Positions 26,868 to 34,556 of a stretch of 64,000 bases of DNA are shown here, one piece after another. The notes beneath the pieces are model-generated. The model had not been told where the DNA came from, made no database searches, and was given only the letters and a program-made list of their open reading frames with translations. The stretch's first letter is position 1; every line of letters begins with the position of its first letter. The DNA comes from Neisseria weixii (GTDB lineage: Bacteria > Pseudomonadota > Gammaproteobacteria > Burkholderiales > Neisseriaceae). The position numbers and the translations under genes were made by a program. Where the stretch lies: positions 992,001 to 1,056,000 of the forward strand of contig NZ_CP023429.1 of the NCBI RefSeq assembly GCF_002327085.1, given 5' to 3'.

Positions 26868-27150
26868 TTTTCAGACGGCCTTTTTCATACCATGCCTGCC
26901 AGCCGGAAACCTGCGCTTCCAATTTTTGGCAGTATGCACCGTAAACTACGGCATGGCGCAACAGTTGTTCGGGGGAGCCGCCGCTCAGACGCTCTGGGCG
27001 TTCGTGAGTGAGCAGCAGCTCGGAAGAGACGGGCGGCAGCACAGGCTGCTCCACCACTTTAATCGGCGTAACCGAGGGCGCGGTTGTAGAGTTGCACGCT
27101 GTCAGCACCAAGGCCGTTAAAACGGCTGCCGTCTTTCTGTACGGTTTCAT
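26860..27150 (-). CDS. Outer-membrane spanin lipoprotein (Rz1-like), nested in Rz
   Basis: 96 residues from ATG 27150: MKPYRKTAAVLTALVLTAC is a lipoprotein signal with Cys at the lipobox. It is followed by Pro-rich sequence (QPVLPPVSSELL), typical of o-spanins. It starts inside the Rz gene in another frame and runs past it, the classic Rz/Rz1 overlap. The long frame to 27375 is a shadow of Rz; I chose the lipobox start. It fuses the two membranes at lysis with the i-spanin. Confidence 0.82.
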   Translation of the reverse strand: MKPYRKTAAVLTALVLTACNSTTAPSVTPIKVVEQPVLPPVSSELLLTHERPERLSGGSPEQLLRHAVVYGAYCQKLEAQVSGWQAWYEKGRLKND

Positions 27151-27457
27151 CAATCTGCTTCTCCAATTGCACCGCTTGGCGGTCGATTTGCTGATAGGCT
27201 GCCGCCAAATCGCGGCTCTGCGCTTGGGCAAAATCCATCCATTTCTGCTTCTCTTCATTGGCCGCTTTGAGCTTTTCGGTGTAAAGCTGCTCGGCGGCCA
27301 AGGCCGAAGCCTGATAGGTGGCGATGATTTCGGCTTTGTCGGCTTCAGCCTGCTTTTCCGCAACCTGATAGCCAAAGAAATACAGAGCCAATACCGCCGC
27401 CGTCAGCAGGATGGGGGAAATCAAGGTCTGCCACACAGGGCTAAGCGTTTTCCACAT
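27059..27457 (-). CDS. Inner-membrane spanin (Rz-like)
   Basis: 132 residues from ATG 27457: an N-terminal membrane helix (ISPILLTAAVLALYFFGYQVA) and a long periplasmic coiled coil (AEKQAEADKAEIIATYQAS...ANEEKQKWMDFAQAQSRDLAAAYQQIDRQAVQLEKQIDETV). This is i-spanin architecture. A longer frame begins at TTG 27502 but overlaps the preceding gene heavily. Pairs with the nested lipoprotein gene. Confidence 0.82.
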   Translation of the reverse strand: MWKTLSPVWQTLISPILLTAAVLALYFFGYQVAEKQAEADKAEIIATYQASALAAEQLYTEKLKAANEEKQKWMDFAQAQSRDLAAAYQQIDRQAVQLEKQIDETVQKDGSRFNGLGADSVQLYNRALGYAD

Positions 27458-27698
27458 CGGTTTTTTCCTTATTGATTGCAGCCACTTGCGGAATGGCCGC
27501 AATGCCGCGTTTGATTAAGGCGTAGCCGCCGACCATCGCACCATAAGCCCACCACAGCCATTCGGGCGCATAGGGCGTTTGCGCAAATTTGACGGTCATT
27601 ACCGCACCGGCCACGTTTGCCCACAGCTTGGTGTGGGAGATGTGGCCGGTAGCGGGGTTGGTAACCAAGCCGCCCAGCCATTTAAAAAACTTCATCAT
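27441..27698 (-). CDS. Small membrane protein, holin candidate
   Basis: 85 residues with at least one clear membrane helix (WLWWAYGAMVGGYALIKRGIAAI) and an amphipathic N-terminal part (KLWANVAGAVMTVKFAQ). It lies between lysozyme and spanins, the usual holin position in Mu-like phages. No specific holin family is recognised with certainty. Confidence 0.6.
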   Translation of the reverse strand: MMKFFKWLGGLVTNPATGHISHTKLWANVAGAVMTVKFAQTPYAPEWLWWAYGAMVGGYALIKRGIAAIPQVAAINKEKTDVENA

Positions 27699-27877
27699 TT
27701 TTTCAGACGGCCTTTCTTTTTCTTGGCCGCGCGTTTGGCAGCGGCCACACCCGATTTGCCGTGTTTCAGGCTTGGATGTTGGCGGACTCGGCCAACCGAA
27801 GCGCGTGTGATTTTGATGTCAGACGGCCAAGTGTTTGCCATTGCTGCCATCGATAAGGCAAATAAGGTTTTCTTCAT
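27695..27877 (-). CDS. Very small basic protein with signal-like N-terminus
   Basis: 60 residues: MKKTLFALSMAAMANTW, then a Lys/Arg-rich tail ending AAKRAAKKKKGRLKK. Overlaps the holin candidate by 4 bases and is 3 bases from the lysozyme stop, so it is in the same operon. Function unknown. Confidence 0.5.
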   Translation of the reverse strand: MKKTLFALSMAAMANTWPSDIKITRASVGRVRQHPSLKHGKSGVAAAKRAAKKKKGRLKK

Positions 27878-27880
27878 GGC

Positions 27881-28384
27881 TTAATCCTGATTGTCGGCGG
27901 CCGCATGAATCAGGTTTTGCGCCACTCGGCGCACCCAGCCTTTGCCGAAGCTGGTAAACGTGCCCAGCTTGGTATAAAACACCAAACGCTCGGCATTAAA
28001 GCGCAGCAGCAAGTCGTTTTCAGGTAGCTTGTTGATGGCAGCGAGCGACACCGCGCCAATCACGCCGTCGTCCGGCACGCCTGCCGCGCGTTGCAGCATA
28101 CGCGCCGCATTGCCATAGCCATGGTTGATGCACGCGTCGAAAAACTGAAACGCCACTGCTTCGGGTATTTTGTCGGCGTGATAGCGCAGCCAAAACGCTT
28201 TGCGGTAAATCTCAACGGCCTGATCGCGGGTCATGGCACGCATAGAGCCGGTGTAGCCGTTGGCCTGAGCGGTGCGCTTGGTAACACCCCAGTTGGTTTC
28301 GCCGCCCGGATCGTCTTTGTGGTTGACGTATTTGCCTTCATGCGCCAATACGCGCTCGATGAATCTGCTGAATTTGTCGGACAT
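27881..28384 (-). CDS. Phage lysozyme, glycoside hydrolase 108 type
   Basis: 167 residues. The catalytic region LAHEGKYVNHKDDPGGETNWGVTKRTAQANGYTG has the conserved E-G-x-Y-(V)...D-P-G-G-x-T-x-x-G-(I/V)-T of the GH108 N-acetylmuramidase family (Glu in HEGKY catalytic). The C-terminal part (FQFFDACINHGYGNAARMLQRAAGVPDDGVIG) is the paired PG-binding-3 domain. It degrades peptidoglycan at lysis. First gene of the leftward late operon, directly after a late-promoter dyad and leader hairpin. Confidence 0.92.
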   Translation of the reverse strand: MSDKFSRFIERVLAHEGKYVNHKDDPGGETNWGVTKRTAQANGYTGSMRAMTRDQAVEIYRKAFWLRYHADKIPEAVAFQFFDACINHGYGNAARMLQRAAGVPDDGVIGAVSLAAINKLPENDLLLRFNAERLVFYTKLGTFTSFGKGWVRRVAQNLIHAAADNQD

Positions 28385-28392
28385 GAAAAAAT

Positions 28393-28419
28393 CCCTGTAA
28401 CACGAAATTGGTTACAGGG
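28393..28419 (-). promoter_or_regulatory. Leader hairpin of the lysis operon
   Basis: CCCTGTAAC/GTTACAGGG stem in the 5' leader, followed on the minus strand by T6 and then CATG, the lysozyme start. The 3' arm (CAGGGA) would also be the ribosome binding site. The same layout recurs at 39545-39567, 45239-45263, 51623-51647 and 56659-56680. Confidence 0.75.
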
Positions 28420-28446
28420 ATTTTAGGTAAGGCTGTCTGAAACGGC

Positions 28447-28464
28447 TTTTAATGCGGGTTAAAA
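28447..28464 (-). promoter_or_regulatory. Late-promoter dyad 1 (leftward lysis operon)
   Basis: TTTTAATGCGGGTTAAAA, the leftward counterpart of four rightward copies. Consensus TTTTAAnnCGnATTAAAA with AAAAGCC on the downstream side. It is upstream of the lysozyme gene, as C-activated Plys is in Mu, so it is likely an activator (Mor/C-like) site. Confidence 0.75.
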
Positions 28465-28470
28465 CTTGCT

Positions 28471-28953
28471 TTAGGTTTTAGGTTTCTTTTTATCCATAAG
28501 CTTCCGAAATTCTTCTTTACGGCTTTTAATCAAGTTTCCGGGTAAGAATACAGAATAAAAAATAGAAACACAGGCTAGAAACAAGTATCCTCGTTCAAGC
28601 CAAAAAATGACTTGTCCATTTTTATATTCTTCTTTATGAGCCAATAATATAACAAGAAAAACACAAACCAATACTGCCAAATAAGTGTAAAAAAGCATGG
28701 AATGCTTGATATATCTTTGCTCTTGCACATTCTCACGAATTTGAATTTGCCGCCAATTCGCGTCTTCATCGAACCTCATATCGCTAAACAGCGTCATGAT
28801 CGCAATTAGAAAACCGGCCAAAATTGCAAATACATTGATAATTAAATCAACTGCTTTTTCGTTTCCATGAACAAAAGGCTGCCCTTTCCACGCTAAGAAT
28901 GCCGATATACAGGCAATCAGTACAAAACGTAAAAAGGGTAGGTATTTTTTCAT
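28471..28953 (-). CDS. Four-helix membrane protein, third gene of the repressor cargo operon
   Basis: 160 residues with helices near 5-20, 35-55, 85-105 and 118-140, and a charged C-terminal tail (SRKEEFRKLMDKKKPKT). Its start overlaps the stop of the 322-residue gene by 4 bases. AT-rich compared with the phage core. I do not recognise the family. As the end of a lysogenically expressed operon it could be a membrane effector or a superinfection-exclusion protein; that is inference. Confidence 0.6.
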   Translation of the reverse strand: MKKYLPFLRFVLIACISAFLAWKGQPFVHGNEKAVDLIINVFAILAGFLIAIMTLFSDMRFDEDANWRQIQIRENVQEQRYIKHSMLFYTYLAVLVCVFLVILLAHKEEYKNGQVIFWLERGYLFLACVSIFYSVFLPGNLIKSRKEEFRKLMDKKKPKT

Positions 28954-29918
28954 TGTTCGGTTAAGTTTCTACTTTGAAGCTCTAGAAAATATTCGCTGAT
29001 TGCTGAGAATGCCGAGTTAGGGAGTAATGAGTTCGCTTCGTCGTATCGTTCTATTCTAACAGATTTAGACAATTTCACATCAGCCGGTTTAATAACTTCG
29101 CCTTGTTGAGTGGTAATAGAAAAGCCTTGATTAACCGTTTCGTCATCGATAATTTCCTCTGCCTGTTCCTGCATAAGTGATTGGGCTTCGATACTGGCTC
29201 TCGAATTACCATTTAACAAAACTTCCAAGTTAATATGAATTTCGGATTGAGCCTCTAGTTCTTCATCGCTCAATTCACCTATAAATACACTGCCGACTTT
29301 ACTCAATGCTTTGGCAATAGTTGAACGGCTGTTTTGATACAGTCTGTCTCTGGACAATTGATATGCCGAAGCGTCTAAAAGAATACTTTTTACACCGTGT
29401 TGTTGTATCAATGTCAAAGTATCACAATTACCTACCGCTTTGAATTGAATATCAAAGTGAACGATACTAGCATTCTCTGCTCTCAATCTATTACTTAGAG
29501 AGCTTAAATAAGAAGCAACTGTTGATGCTTGTAAAAAACCATGCCCGCAAAAAATCACATGGTGTCTGAAGATATACAAAAAAGCTTCTTTGCGCAAAAA
29601 AGAATACCCATTCGGTGGTGCTTGGGTACCACCATGATCGTCTTGTTGCTCAGGCCTATTGCTCATGGTGCGGATGTGTTCATCTCTTGTTCCGCTGCCG
29701 ATATGTATCAGTAAACCATCAATTGCATTATTTTCTATATCTTGGGGATTCAGATTTCTATGCATGATTTGTGTAAGCTGATTGTATTGTTCAATTTGTG
29801 TATCTTGAACAGTAGGCGCAGCTAACAAAATTGTTTTTAAAGCTGTCTCCAAATCGAATAAGTCGTGGTCTTGATGTGCACGTAAATAGTGAATGGTTTT
29901 AGTGGTTCTTTTGGCCAT
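28950..29918 (-). CDS. Hypothetical protein, second gene of the repressor cargo operon
   Basis: 322 residues, soluble. Notable pieces are IDGLLIHIGSGTRDEHIRTM, an E-A-F-L-Y-I-F-R-H-H-V-I-F segment followed by ASTVASYLSSL, and an acidic C-terminal region (EEIIDDETVNQ). The 'FLY..HHVIF...S.VA.YL' layout loosely recalls DUF6731-type phage-resistance proteins, but I would not assign it. Separated by 29 bases from the gene before it and fused by a 4-base overlap to the membrane gene after it. Confidence 0.5.
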   Translation of the reverse strand: MAKRTTKTIHYLRAHQDHDLFDLETALKTILLAAPTVQDTQIEQYNQLTQIMHRNLNPQDIENNAIDGLLIHIGSGTRDEHIRTMSNRPEQQDDHGGTQAPPNGYSFLRKEAFLYIFRHHVIFCGHGFLQASTVASYLSSLSNRLRAENASIVHFDIQFKAVGNCDTLTLIQQHGVKSILLDASAYQLSRDRLYQNSRSTIAKALSKVGSVFIGELSDEELEAQSEIHINLEVLLNGNSRASIEAQSLMQEQAEEIIDDETVNQGFSITTQQGEVIKPADVKLSKSVRIERYDEANSLLPNSAFSAISEYFLELQSRNLTEQ

Positions 29919-29947
29919 TTATAAATTCCTCATTTCTTTTTCGATTT

Positions 29948-30571
29948 TTACTCATATTGCCTGAAGTGTCCTATATCAAAACTCGGACACCAATCCGAAT
30001 TCTGCCTTACTGCCAATGCAGCAACTTGCTCATCCCAACTACCCAAATAAGTTTCTTTCTCAATCCGGTGGTGACGGAGTTTCGTACATGGCATCACAAA
30101 TTTCTTTGCTTGAGGGTTTTCTTTTGTACGTCCTTCCAAAGACAAGCTGATTTCAAAGGCAGGCCTTGTGCCATGCCATAGAAAAATATCATCCGAAACG
30201 AAGCAACAATGGCTTTTTGCATTTGGGCAGGCTTGTGATTTTTGGTAGCAGTCTAAAACACCGAGTAAGTCATAAATGCTACCGCTGTGAATCCGTCCGT
30301 TAATATAAATCTGTTTACCGTTCCAATTTTCGACATAGTTCAAAAAAACGGAAGCCATTCCCGCCTGCTCTGGTGTTTTATCGAATGCACAGCAATAAAC
30401 CGTCTCTTTGTCTATATCGATACTGTCAAAAAACGCCGCACTTTTTGCCCACAATAAAGCCGTCCGAAAATTTTTACTGGACGACTGAGTGAATGTGACC
30501 ACCATCAGATATTTTTTTGAAAGGTTGAAAGGATTATTTTCTTGCTTATCTATGGCAAGCTGGCTGGTCAT
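29948..30571 (-). CDS. Hypothetical protein, first gene of the repressor cargo operon
   Basis: 207 residues, soluble, with seven Cys residues (YCCAFD, LDCYQKSQACPNAKSHCCFVSDD, MPCTK, DWCPSF) and the segment FLNYVENWNGKQIYINGRIHSGSIYDLLG. Its ATG overlaps the repressor stop (ATGA), so it is co-translated with the repressor in lysogens. Some Cys/His clusters could bind metal. No family recognised. Confidence 0.5.
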   Translation of the reverse strand: MTSQLAIDKQENNPFNLSKKYLMVVTFTQSSSKNFRTALLWAKSAAFFDSIDIDKETVYCCAFDKTPEQAGMASVFLNYVENWNGKQIYINGRIHSGSIYDLLGVLDCYQKSQACPNAKSHCCFVSDDIFLWHGTRPAFEISLSLEGRTKENPQAKKFVMPCTKLRHHRIEKETYLGSWDEQVAALAVRQNSDWCPSFDIGHFRQYE

Positions 30572-31215
30572 GATAAATCCTTGGAAATCTGCACCACCTG
30601 CCCGATAACCTGAATATCGGGGTGGTCTGCCAATGTCAGCGACATCGGCGGATAGGTGTCATTGTCGGAAATCAGCAGCAGGCTGCCGTCAATCTGTTTT
30701 TGGATACGTTTGACCCACAACGTGTCGCCTGAACGGATAACGTAAATTTGGCCGTCGCGCGGGTGATTTTTGCTGGTATCGACCAACAGCGTGTCTTTGC
30801 TGTTGATAGTCGGCTCCATGCTGTCGCCGCGTGCCACCACGCAGTTGAGGTCTTTGGCAAACAGGCCGCGTGATTTAAGCCAGTCTTTGCGGAACGCCAA
30901 GTGCATGGCCGGGTCGGTCACGCCATAGGCAGATGCGCCGTTGCCTGCCGAAACTTCGACATCAAACATCGGGACGTAGTCGTAATCCCCTTCATTTTTT
31001 GTTCCACTTTGGTGGAAATTATCACTCAATCCAATCAGCCAGTTTGCGTCGATTTGGAAATTTTCCACGATGGATTGAATCATTTCCAATGGCGGACGCT
31101 GCTTTTCACGCAACACATCTTTCAGCCGCGTTGGTTTTTCACCAATTCTTTCTGCAAATTCATCAATCGTAATTTTATTTAATTCAATAACTTGTCTAAT
31201 TTTATCAACGACCAT
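30568..31215 (-). CDS. Prophage repressor, HTH plus S24 peptidase
   Basis: 215 residues. N-terminal XRE-type helix-turn-helix (ITIDEFAERIGEKPTRLKDVLREKQRPP), linker, then a LexA/CI-type S24 domain: EVSAGNGA (cleavage-type Ala-Gly), RGDSMEPT (catalytic Ser) and LWVKRI (catalytic Lys). It keeps the phage lysogenic and should self-cleave after DNA damage, unlike the Mu c repressor. Divergent from the early operon, with operators between. Confidence 0.92.
   Translation of the reverse strand: MVVDKIRQVIELNKITIDEFAERIGEKPTRLKDVLREKQRPPLEMIQSIVENFQIDANWLIGLSDNFHQSGTKNEGDYDYVPMFDVEVSAGNGASAYGVTDPAMHLAFRKDWLKSRGLFAKDLNCVVARGDSMEPTINSKDTLLVDTSKNHPRDGQIYVIRSGDTLWVKRIQKQIDGSLLLISDNDTYPPMSLTLADHPDIQVIGQVVQISKDLS
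31002..31017. promoter_or_regulatory. Operator-like palindrome inside the repressor gene
   Basis: TTCCACTTTGGTGGAA, a perfect TTCCAC-4-GTGGAA dyad, shares its half-site with the intergenic operators. It lies about 200 bases downstream of the repressor start, so it may allow looping or roadblock control. Confidence 0.55.
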
Positions 31216-31231
31216 GCTTTAAAATCCTCAA

Positions 31232-31275
31232 ATTAGTGGAAAAAACACTTGCTAAAGTGGGATATTTCCACTAAT
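31232..31275. promoter_or_regulatory. Operator/promoter region between repressor and early operon
   Basis: ATTAGTGGAAA at 31232-31242 and TTTCCACTAAT at 31265-31275 are perfect 11-base inverted repeats with centres about 33 bases apart, and a CACTT...AAGTG pair lies between. They cover the repressor start region and the divergent early promoter. These are the likely binding sites of the repressor and of the gp16-like regulator. Confidence 0.75.
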
Positions 31276-31356
31276 ATTTATCCAACATTTAAGCAAGGTT
31301 GTTTAAATCTTTAAATATTCAACATTCTATCACGAGATAGGGAAAGGAGATATTCC

Positions 31357-31560
31357 GTGAATTCGGAAAAAGTCAAAGAAGGTTTCCGTAAACGTGGTGA
31401 AACCATTAAATCTTGGTGCGATGCTCGGGGCTACGACCCGACTTATGTGTCGCGGATTTTAAACGGCACGATTAAGGCCAACCGCGGAAAAGCGCATGAA
31501 ATTGCGGTGGAGCTTGGAATGAAGCAGCAATCGGGCGATGCAAAAGGGAATGTGGGATGA
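31357..31560 (+). CDS. BcepMu gp16-family DNA-binding regulator (Ner/Cro role)
   Basis: 67 residues from GTG with GGAGA upstream. VKEGFRKRGETIKSWCDARGYDPTYVSRILNGTIKANRGKAHEIAVELGMK is the full signature of the small BcepMu gp16 family (KxxFRxxGxTxxxWxxxxGYxxxxVxRxLNG...GKAHEIAVxLG). First gene of the rightward early operon; likely represses the repressor promoter during lytic growth. Confidence 0.88.
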   Translation: MNSEKVKEGFRKRGETIKSWCDARGYDPTYVSRILNGTIKANRGKAHEIAVELGMKQQSGDAKGNVG

Positions 31561-31841
31561 GCACCAAAGGTATCCGTCTGCTGCGGGTTTTCAAAGCCTT
31601 GGAAGCCCACCCGATTATCGGTATCAGCAACAAAGAGATTTCAGACGGCCTCGGCCTCTCGCCTACGCAAGTGAGCAGGGATTTAGATGATCTGATTACT
31701 GAAGGGCTTGTGGTCAAGTTGGATAACGGGAATTTTGCCTACAGCGTAAAGACCTTGCAGATTGCAGAAAGGTACAGACGGCAATACGAAATGATGGCGG
31801 CGAAGCTCGAAGAGCTGAACCAAAGGGTTAACCGGATTTGA
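31557..31841 (+). CDS. IclR-type helix-turn-helix protein
   Basis: 94 residues: RLLRVFKALEAHPIIGISNKEISDGLGLSPTQVSRDLDDLITEGLVVKLDNGNFAYS is an IclR-like winged helix, without the effector domain, followed by a short coiled coil. Overlaps the preceding stop by ATGA. An internal uptake word encodes ISDGL. Probably a transcription regulator of early genes. Confidence 0.85.
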   Translation: MSTKGIRLLRVFKALEAHPIIGISNKEISDGLGLSPTQVSRDLDDLITEGLVVKLDNGNFAYSVKTLQIAERYRRQYEMMAAKLEELNQRVNRI

Positions 31842-31875
31842 AATTTCCCGACGTCGGGAAATTTGGAGATGAAAA

Positions 31876-32733
31876 ATGAACGAAATTGAAGTAGTCAATG
31901 CAGCCGATACAGGCAATCAAGCCGCCATGCGCAGCATGATGGTGATGGAACAATGGGGTAATGGAGAGGCTTATAGCGAAGAACGCTGGATTGAGCGCGG
32001 ACGCCTGGCCGTGCGCCAGACAATGGAAGGCATGTTTGAGCTCGGCCGCGCGCTGATTATCTTGAAAGAACACACCGAGCATGGCCGCTTTATGGAGATT
32101 GTGAAAAGCCAGTTCGGTATCGGGCATGCGGAAACCGCCCGCCTGATGTCGGCCACGCAACGCTTCGCCACTCCGCAGATGCAGAAAGCCGCTCCGAAGT
32201 TGATGGATTTGGGCAAGTCGAAGCTGCTGGAACTGTTGGTGGAAGAAGACGTGACCTTGGTCGGCTTGGCCGAAGGCGAAGAAGTGAACGGCATGACTTT
32301 GGATGATGTTGACCGCATGACGGTGCGCGAGCTGCGGGCCGCCCTACGCGAAAGCCGAGAAACGGCGGAAGCGAAAGACAAAGTCATCGCCGATAAAAAC
32401 AAAAAGGTCGACGAACTGGCGGAAAAGCTGGAGCGCAGCAAGAAAACGGTCAAAGAGCCAAAAGCGGAAGATGTCGCCAGCGAGCTGGCCATGCGCTTAT
32501 CCAGCCTTGAAGTGGGTATCCGCTCGGATGTCAGCCGGCTGAAAGACCTGTTCCAGCAGATGCTGGCACACGGCGAAGCGCACGGGTTTGACCACCGCGC
32601 CAAGATGGTCGGCACGCTCAATCAGATTATTTTGGATTGCGAAACGCTGCGCGAAAACTACGCGCTGCCAACGAAAGCACCGACGGACGAAGTGCCTGAA
32701 TGGCTGGCGGATGTGGGAAATACGGAGGATTGA
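31876..32733 (+). CDS. DUF3102-like phage protein
   Basis: 285 residues. The N-terminal part (RLAVRQTMEGMFELGRALIILKEHTEHGRFMEIVKSQFGIGHAETARLMSATQRF) matches the DUF3102 pattern, seen upstream of transposase genes in BcepMu-like phages. A coiled-coil centre (ETAEAKDKVIADKNKKVDELAEKLERSKK) follows. A ParB- or transposition-accessory role is possible. Ends 1 base before the transposase start region. Confidence 0.75.
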   Translation: MNEIEVVNAADTGNQAAMRSMMVMEQWGNGEAYSEERWIERGRLAVRQTMEGMFELGRALIILKEHTEHGRFMEIVKSQFGIGHAETARLMSATQRFATPQMQKAAPKLMDLGKSKLLELLVEEDVTLVGLAEGEEVNGMTLDDVDRMTVRELRAALRESRETAEAKDKVIADKNKKVDELAEKLERSKKTVKEPKAEDVASELAMRLSSLEVGIRSDVSRLKDLFQQMLAHGEAHGFDHRAKMVGTLNQIILDCETLRENYALPTKAPTDEVPEWLADVGNTED

Positions 32734-32734
32734 G

Positions 32735-34516
32735 ATGAATCCGGCATTAATCGAACGTCTGCAAGCGGTAGACCGGCAGGCGGAAAGCATGGGGCGCGGT
32801 GAGAAAAGTGCCTATTTGAAGCAGCAGGCGGCGGAATTGGGCATGAGTTTGGCCACACTCTACCGCAAGCTGGAAGCGGTGGCGGTTAAGCCCGGGCGCA
32901 AACGCCGCAGCGATGCGGGCAAGTCGGAATTGAGCCTTGATGAAGCCAAGCTGATTTCGGCGGTGCTGATGGAAGCCATGCGGCGCAACGGCAAGCGGCT
33001 GATGGCGGTGCGGCAGGCGGTGGAGATGCTGCGGGCCAACGGCAAAATCGAAGCGGTTCGGATTGATGAAGAAACCGGCGAAGTGATGCCGCTTTCGGAA
33101 TCCACCATCACCCGCGCCCTGCGCGAATACAAGCTGCACCCCGACCAGCTTTTGCAGCCTGATCCTGTGAGCCGCATGAAATCGGAACATCCGAACCATT
33201 GCTGGCAAATCGACCCGAGTTTGTGTGTGTTGTATTACCTGCCGCGCCACGGCAAGGATACGGGGCTGCGGGTGATGAAGGAGGAAGAGTTCTACAAGAA
33301 CAAGCCGAAAAACGTCATCAAAATCGAGCAAGACCGTGTGTGGCGTTACACCGGCACCGATCATGCCAGCGGGACAATCGTGGCACGGTATTACTTCGGC
33401 GGCGAGACCAGCGCGAATTTGTGCGATTTCTTCATCTACATGATGCAGGCCAAGCAGGACACCTTGAAAGACCCGTTTCGCGGCGTGCCACGGATGGTGA
33501 TGCTCGACCCCGGCAGCGCGAATACCTCGGCGGCGTTTAAAAATCTCTGCAAATCGCTGGACGTGCATGTGCAGATTAACAAGCCGGGCAACCCACGCGC
33601 CAAGGGGCAAGTGGAAAAAGCCAACGACATCGTGGAAACGGCGTTTGAAAGCGGCCTGCGCTTCACCGCAGTAAACGACATCGACCAGCTCAACGGCTTG
33701 GCGGAACGCTGGATGCGCTACTACAACGGTACGCAAATCCACAGCCGTCACGGTATGACCCGCTATCAGGCGTGGAACAAAATCAAGGCCGAGCAGCTGA
33801 TACTGCCGCCTCCTGCCGATTACTGCCGAGAACTGGCGGTAAGCGCACCGAAAGAAGCGAAAGTGTCACCCGATTTGGAAATCCGCTTCGGCGGCCGCGT
33901 GTACAACGTGAAGGACATCAAGGGCGTGTTGGTCGGTCAGAAACTGCTGGTGGCCAAAAACCCTTGGGAAACCGACGGCGCACGGGTGGCGACGTTTGAT
34001 TCAGACGGCCATGAAACATGGGTGGCCGTGCCTGAAGTGGTGTTTGACGAGATGGGTTTCCGCGCAGATGCGGCGCTTATCGGAGCGGAATACAAGGCGC
34101 AGGGTGAAACGGCGGCGCAGCAGCACGCGAAAGAGCTGGACAAGCTGGCGATGGGCACGGACACGCTGGAACAGGCGGCGGCCAAACGCAAAGGCAAGGC
34201 GGTGCCCTTCGGCGGCGAACTCGACCCCTACAAGCATCAGGAAGACACGCTGGCCGCACGCAACACGCTCTATATCGAGCGGCAGGGTTCGCAGATGGAT
34301 TACAACCGCATGGAAGTGGCCGAGCAGGTGTTGAACAAGGTGGAAGTGGCCAAGCTGCTGAAGCCGCGTATCGAAGCCGCAGGCGGCGAGTGGACACCTT
34401 CTATGATGGCCAAACTGGGCAGGCTTTATCCGGATGGCGTGGCCGCCAGCCAGTTGGAAGCGGTATTTAACCAGCTGAAAACGGCAGGCCGTCTGAAATT
34501 ACACAAAACCGCTTAG
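32735..34516 (+). CDS. Mu-like DDE transposase
   Basis: 593 residues from ATG 32735. The longer frame from 32588 only reflects read-through into the upstream gene. N-terminal HTH (LKQQAAELGMSLATLYRKLE), then an integrase-type catalytic core: CWQIDPSLCVLY (first Asp), RMVMLDPGSANTS (second Asp), GQVEKANDIVETAFES (Glu). Then a Mu C-terminal beta-barrel-like part (EIRFGGRVYNVKDI) and a basic tail. It carries out integration and replicative transposition. The organisation is like BcepMu TnpA, somewhat shorter than MuA (663). Confidence 0.92.
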   Translation: MNPALIERLQAVDRQAESMGRGEKSAYLKQQAAELGMSLATLYRKLEAVAVKPGRKRRSDAGKSELSLDEAKLISAVLMEAMRRNGKRLMAVRQAVEMLRANGKIEAVRIDEETGEVMPLSESTITRALREYKLHPDQLLQPDPVSRMKSEHPNHCWQIDPSLCVLYYLPRHGKDTGLRVMKEEEFYKNKPKNVIKIEQDRVWRYTGTDHASGTIVARYYFGGETSANLCDFFIYMMQAKQDTLKDPFRGVPRMVMLDPGSANTSAAFKNLCKSLDVHVQINKPGNPRAKGQVEKANDIVETAFESGLRFTAVNDIDQLNGLAERWMRYYNGTQIHSRHGMTRYQAWNKIKAEQLILPPPADYCRELAVSAPKEAKVSPDLEIRFGGRVYNVKDIKGVLVGQKLLVAKNPWETDGARVATFDSDGHETWVAVPEVVFDEMGFRADAALIGAEYKAQGETAAQQHAKELDKLAMGTDTLEQAAAKRKGKAVPFGGELDPYKHQEDTLAARNTLYIERQGSQMDYNRMEVAEQVLNKVEVAKLLKPRIEAAGGEWTPSMMAKLGRLYPDGVAASQLEAVFNQLKTAGRLKLHKTA

Positions 34517-34519
34517 ACC

Positions 34520-34543
34520 AAATGCGACGACATCGTCACATTT
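34520..34543. repeat. Dyad AAATGCGACGA/TCGTC, copy 1
   Basis: AAATGCGACGACATCGTCACATTT sits directly after the transposase stop, just before the target-capture gene. The same element (AAATGCGACGACATCGTCGC) occurs after the capsid gene at 41647-41670. Both follow a stop codon, so it could be a weak terminator or processing site. Confidence 0.6.
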
Positions 34544-34556
34544 GGCGGAGGAAACG

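Noticed and set aside
26860..27375. 171-residue frame as a single gene
   Set aside because: The first 75 residues are a basic shadow of Rz; a lipobox start at 27150 gives a normal Rz1.
32747..33751. 334-residue minus-strand open frame
   Set aside because: Antisense to the transposase whose DDE motifs are clear; composition is shadow-like.
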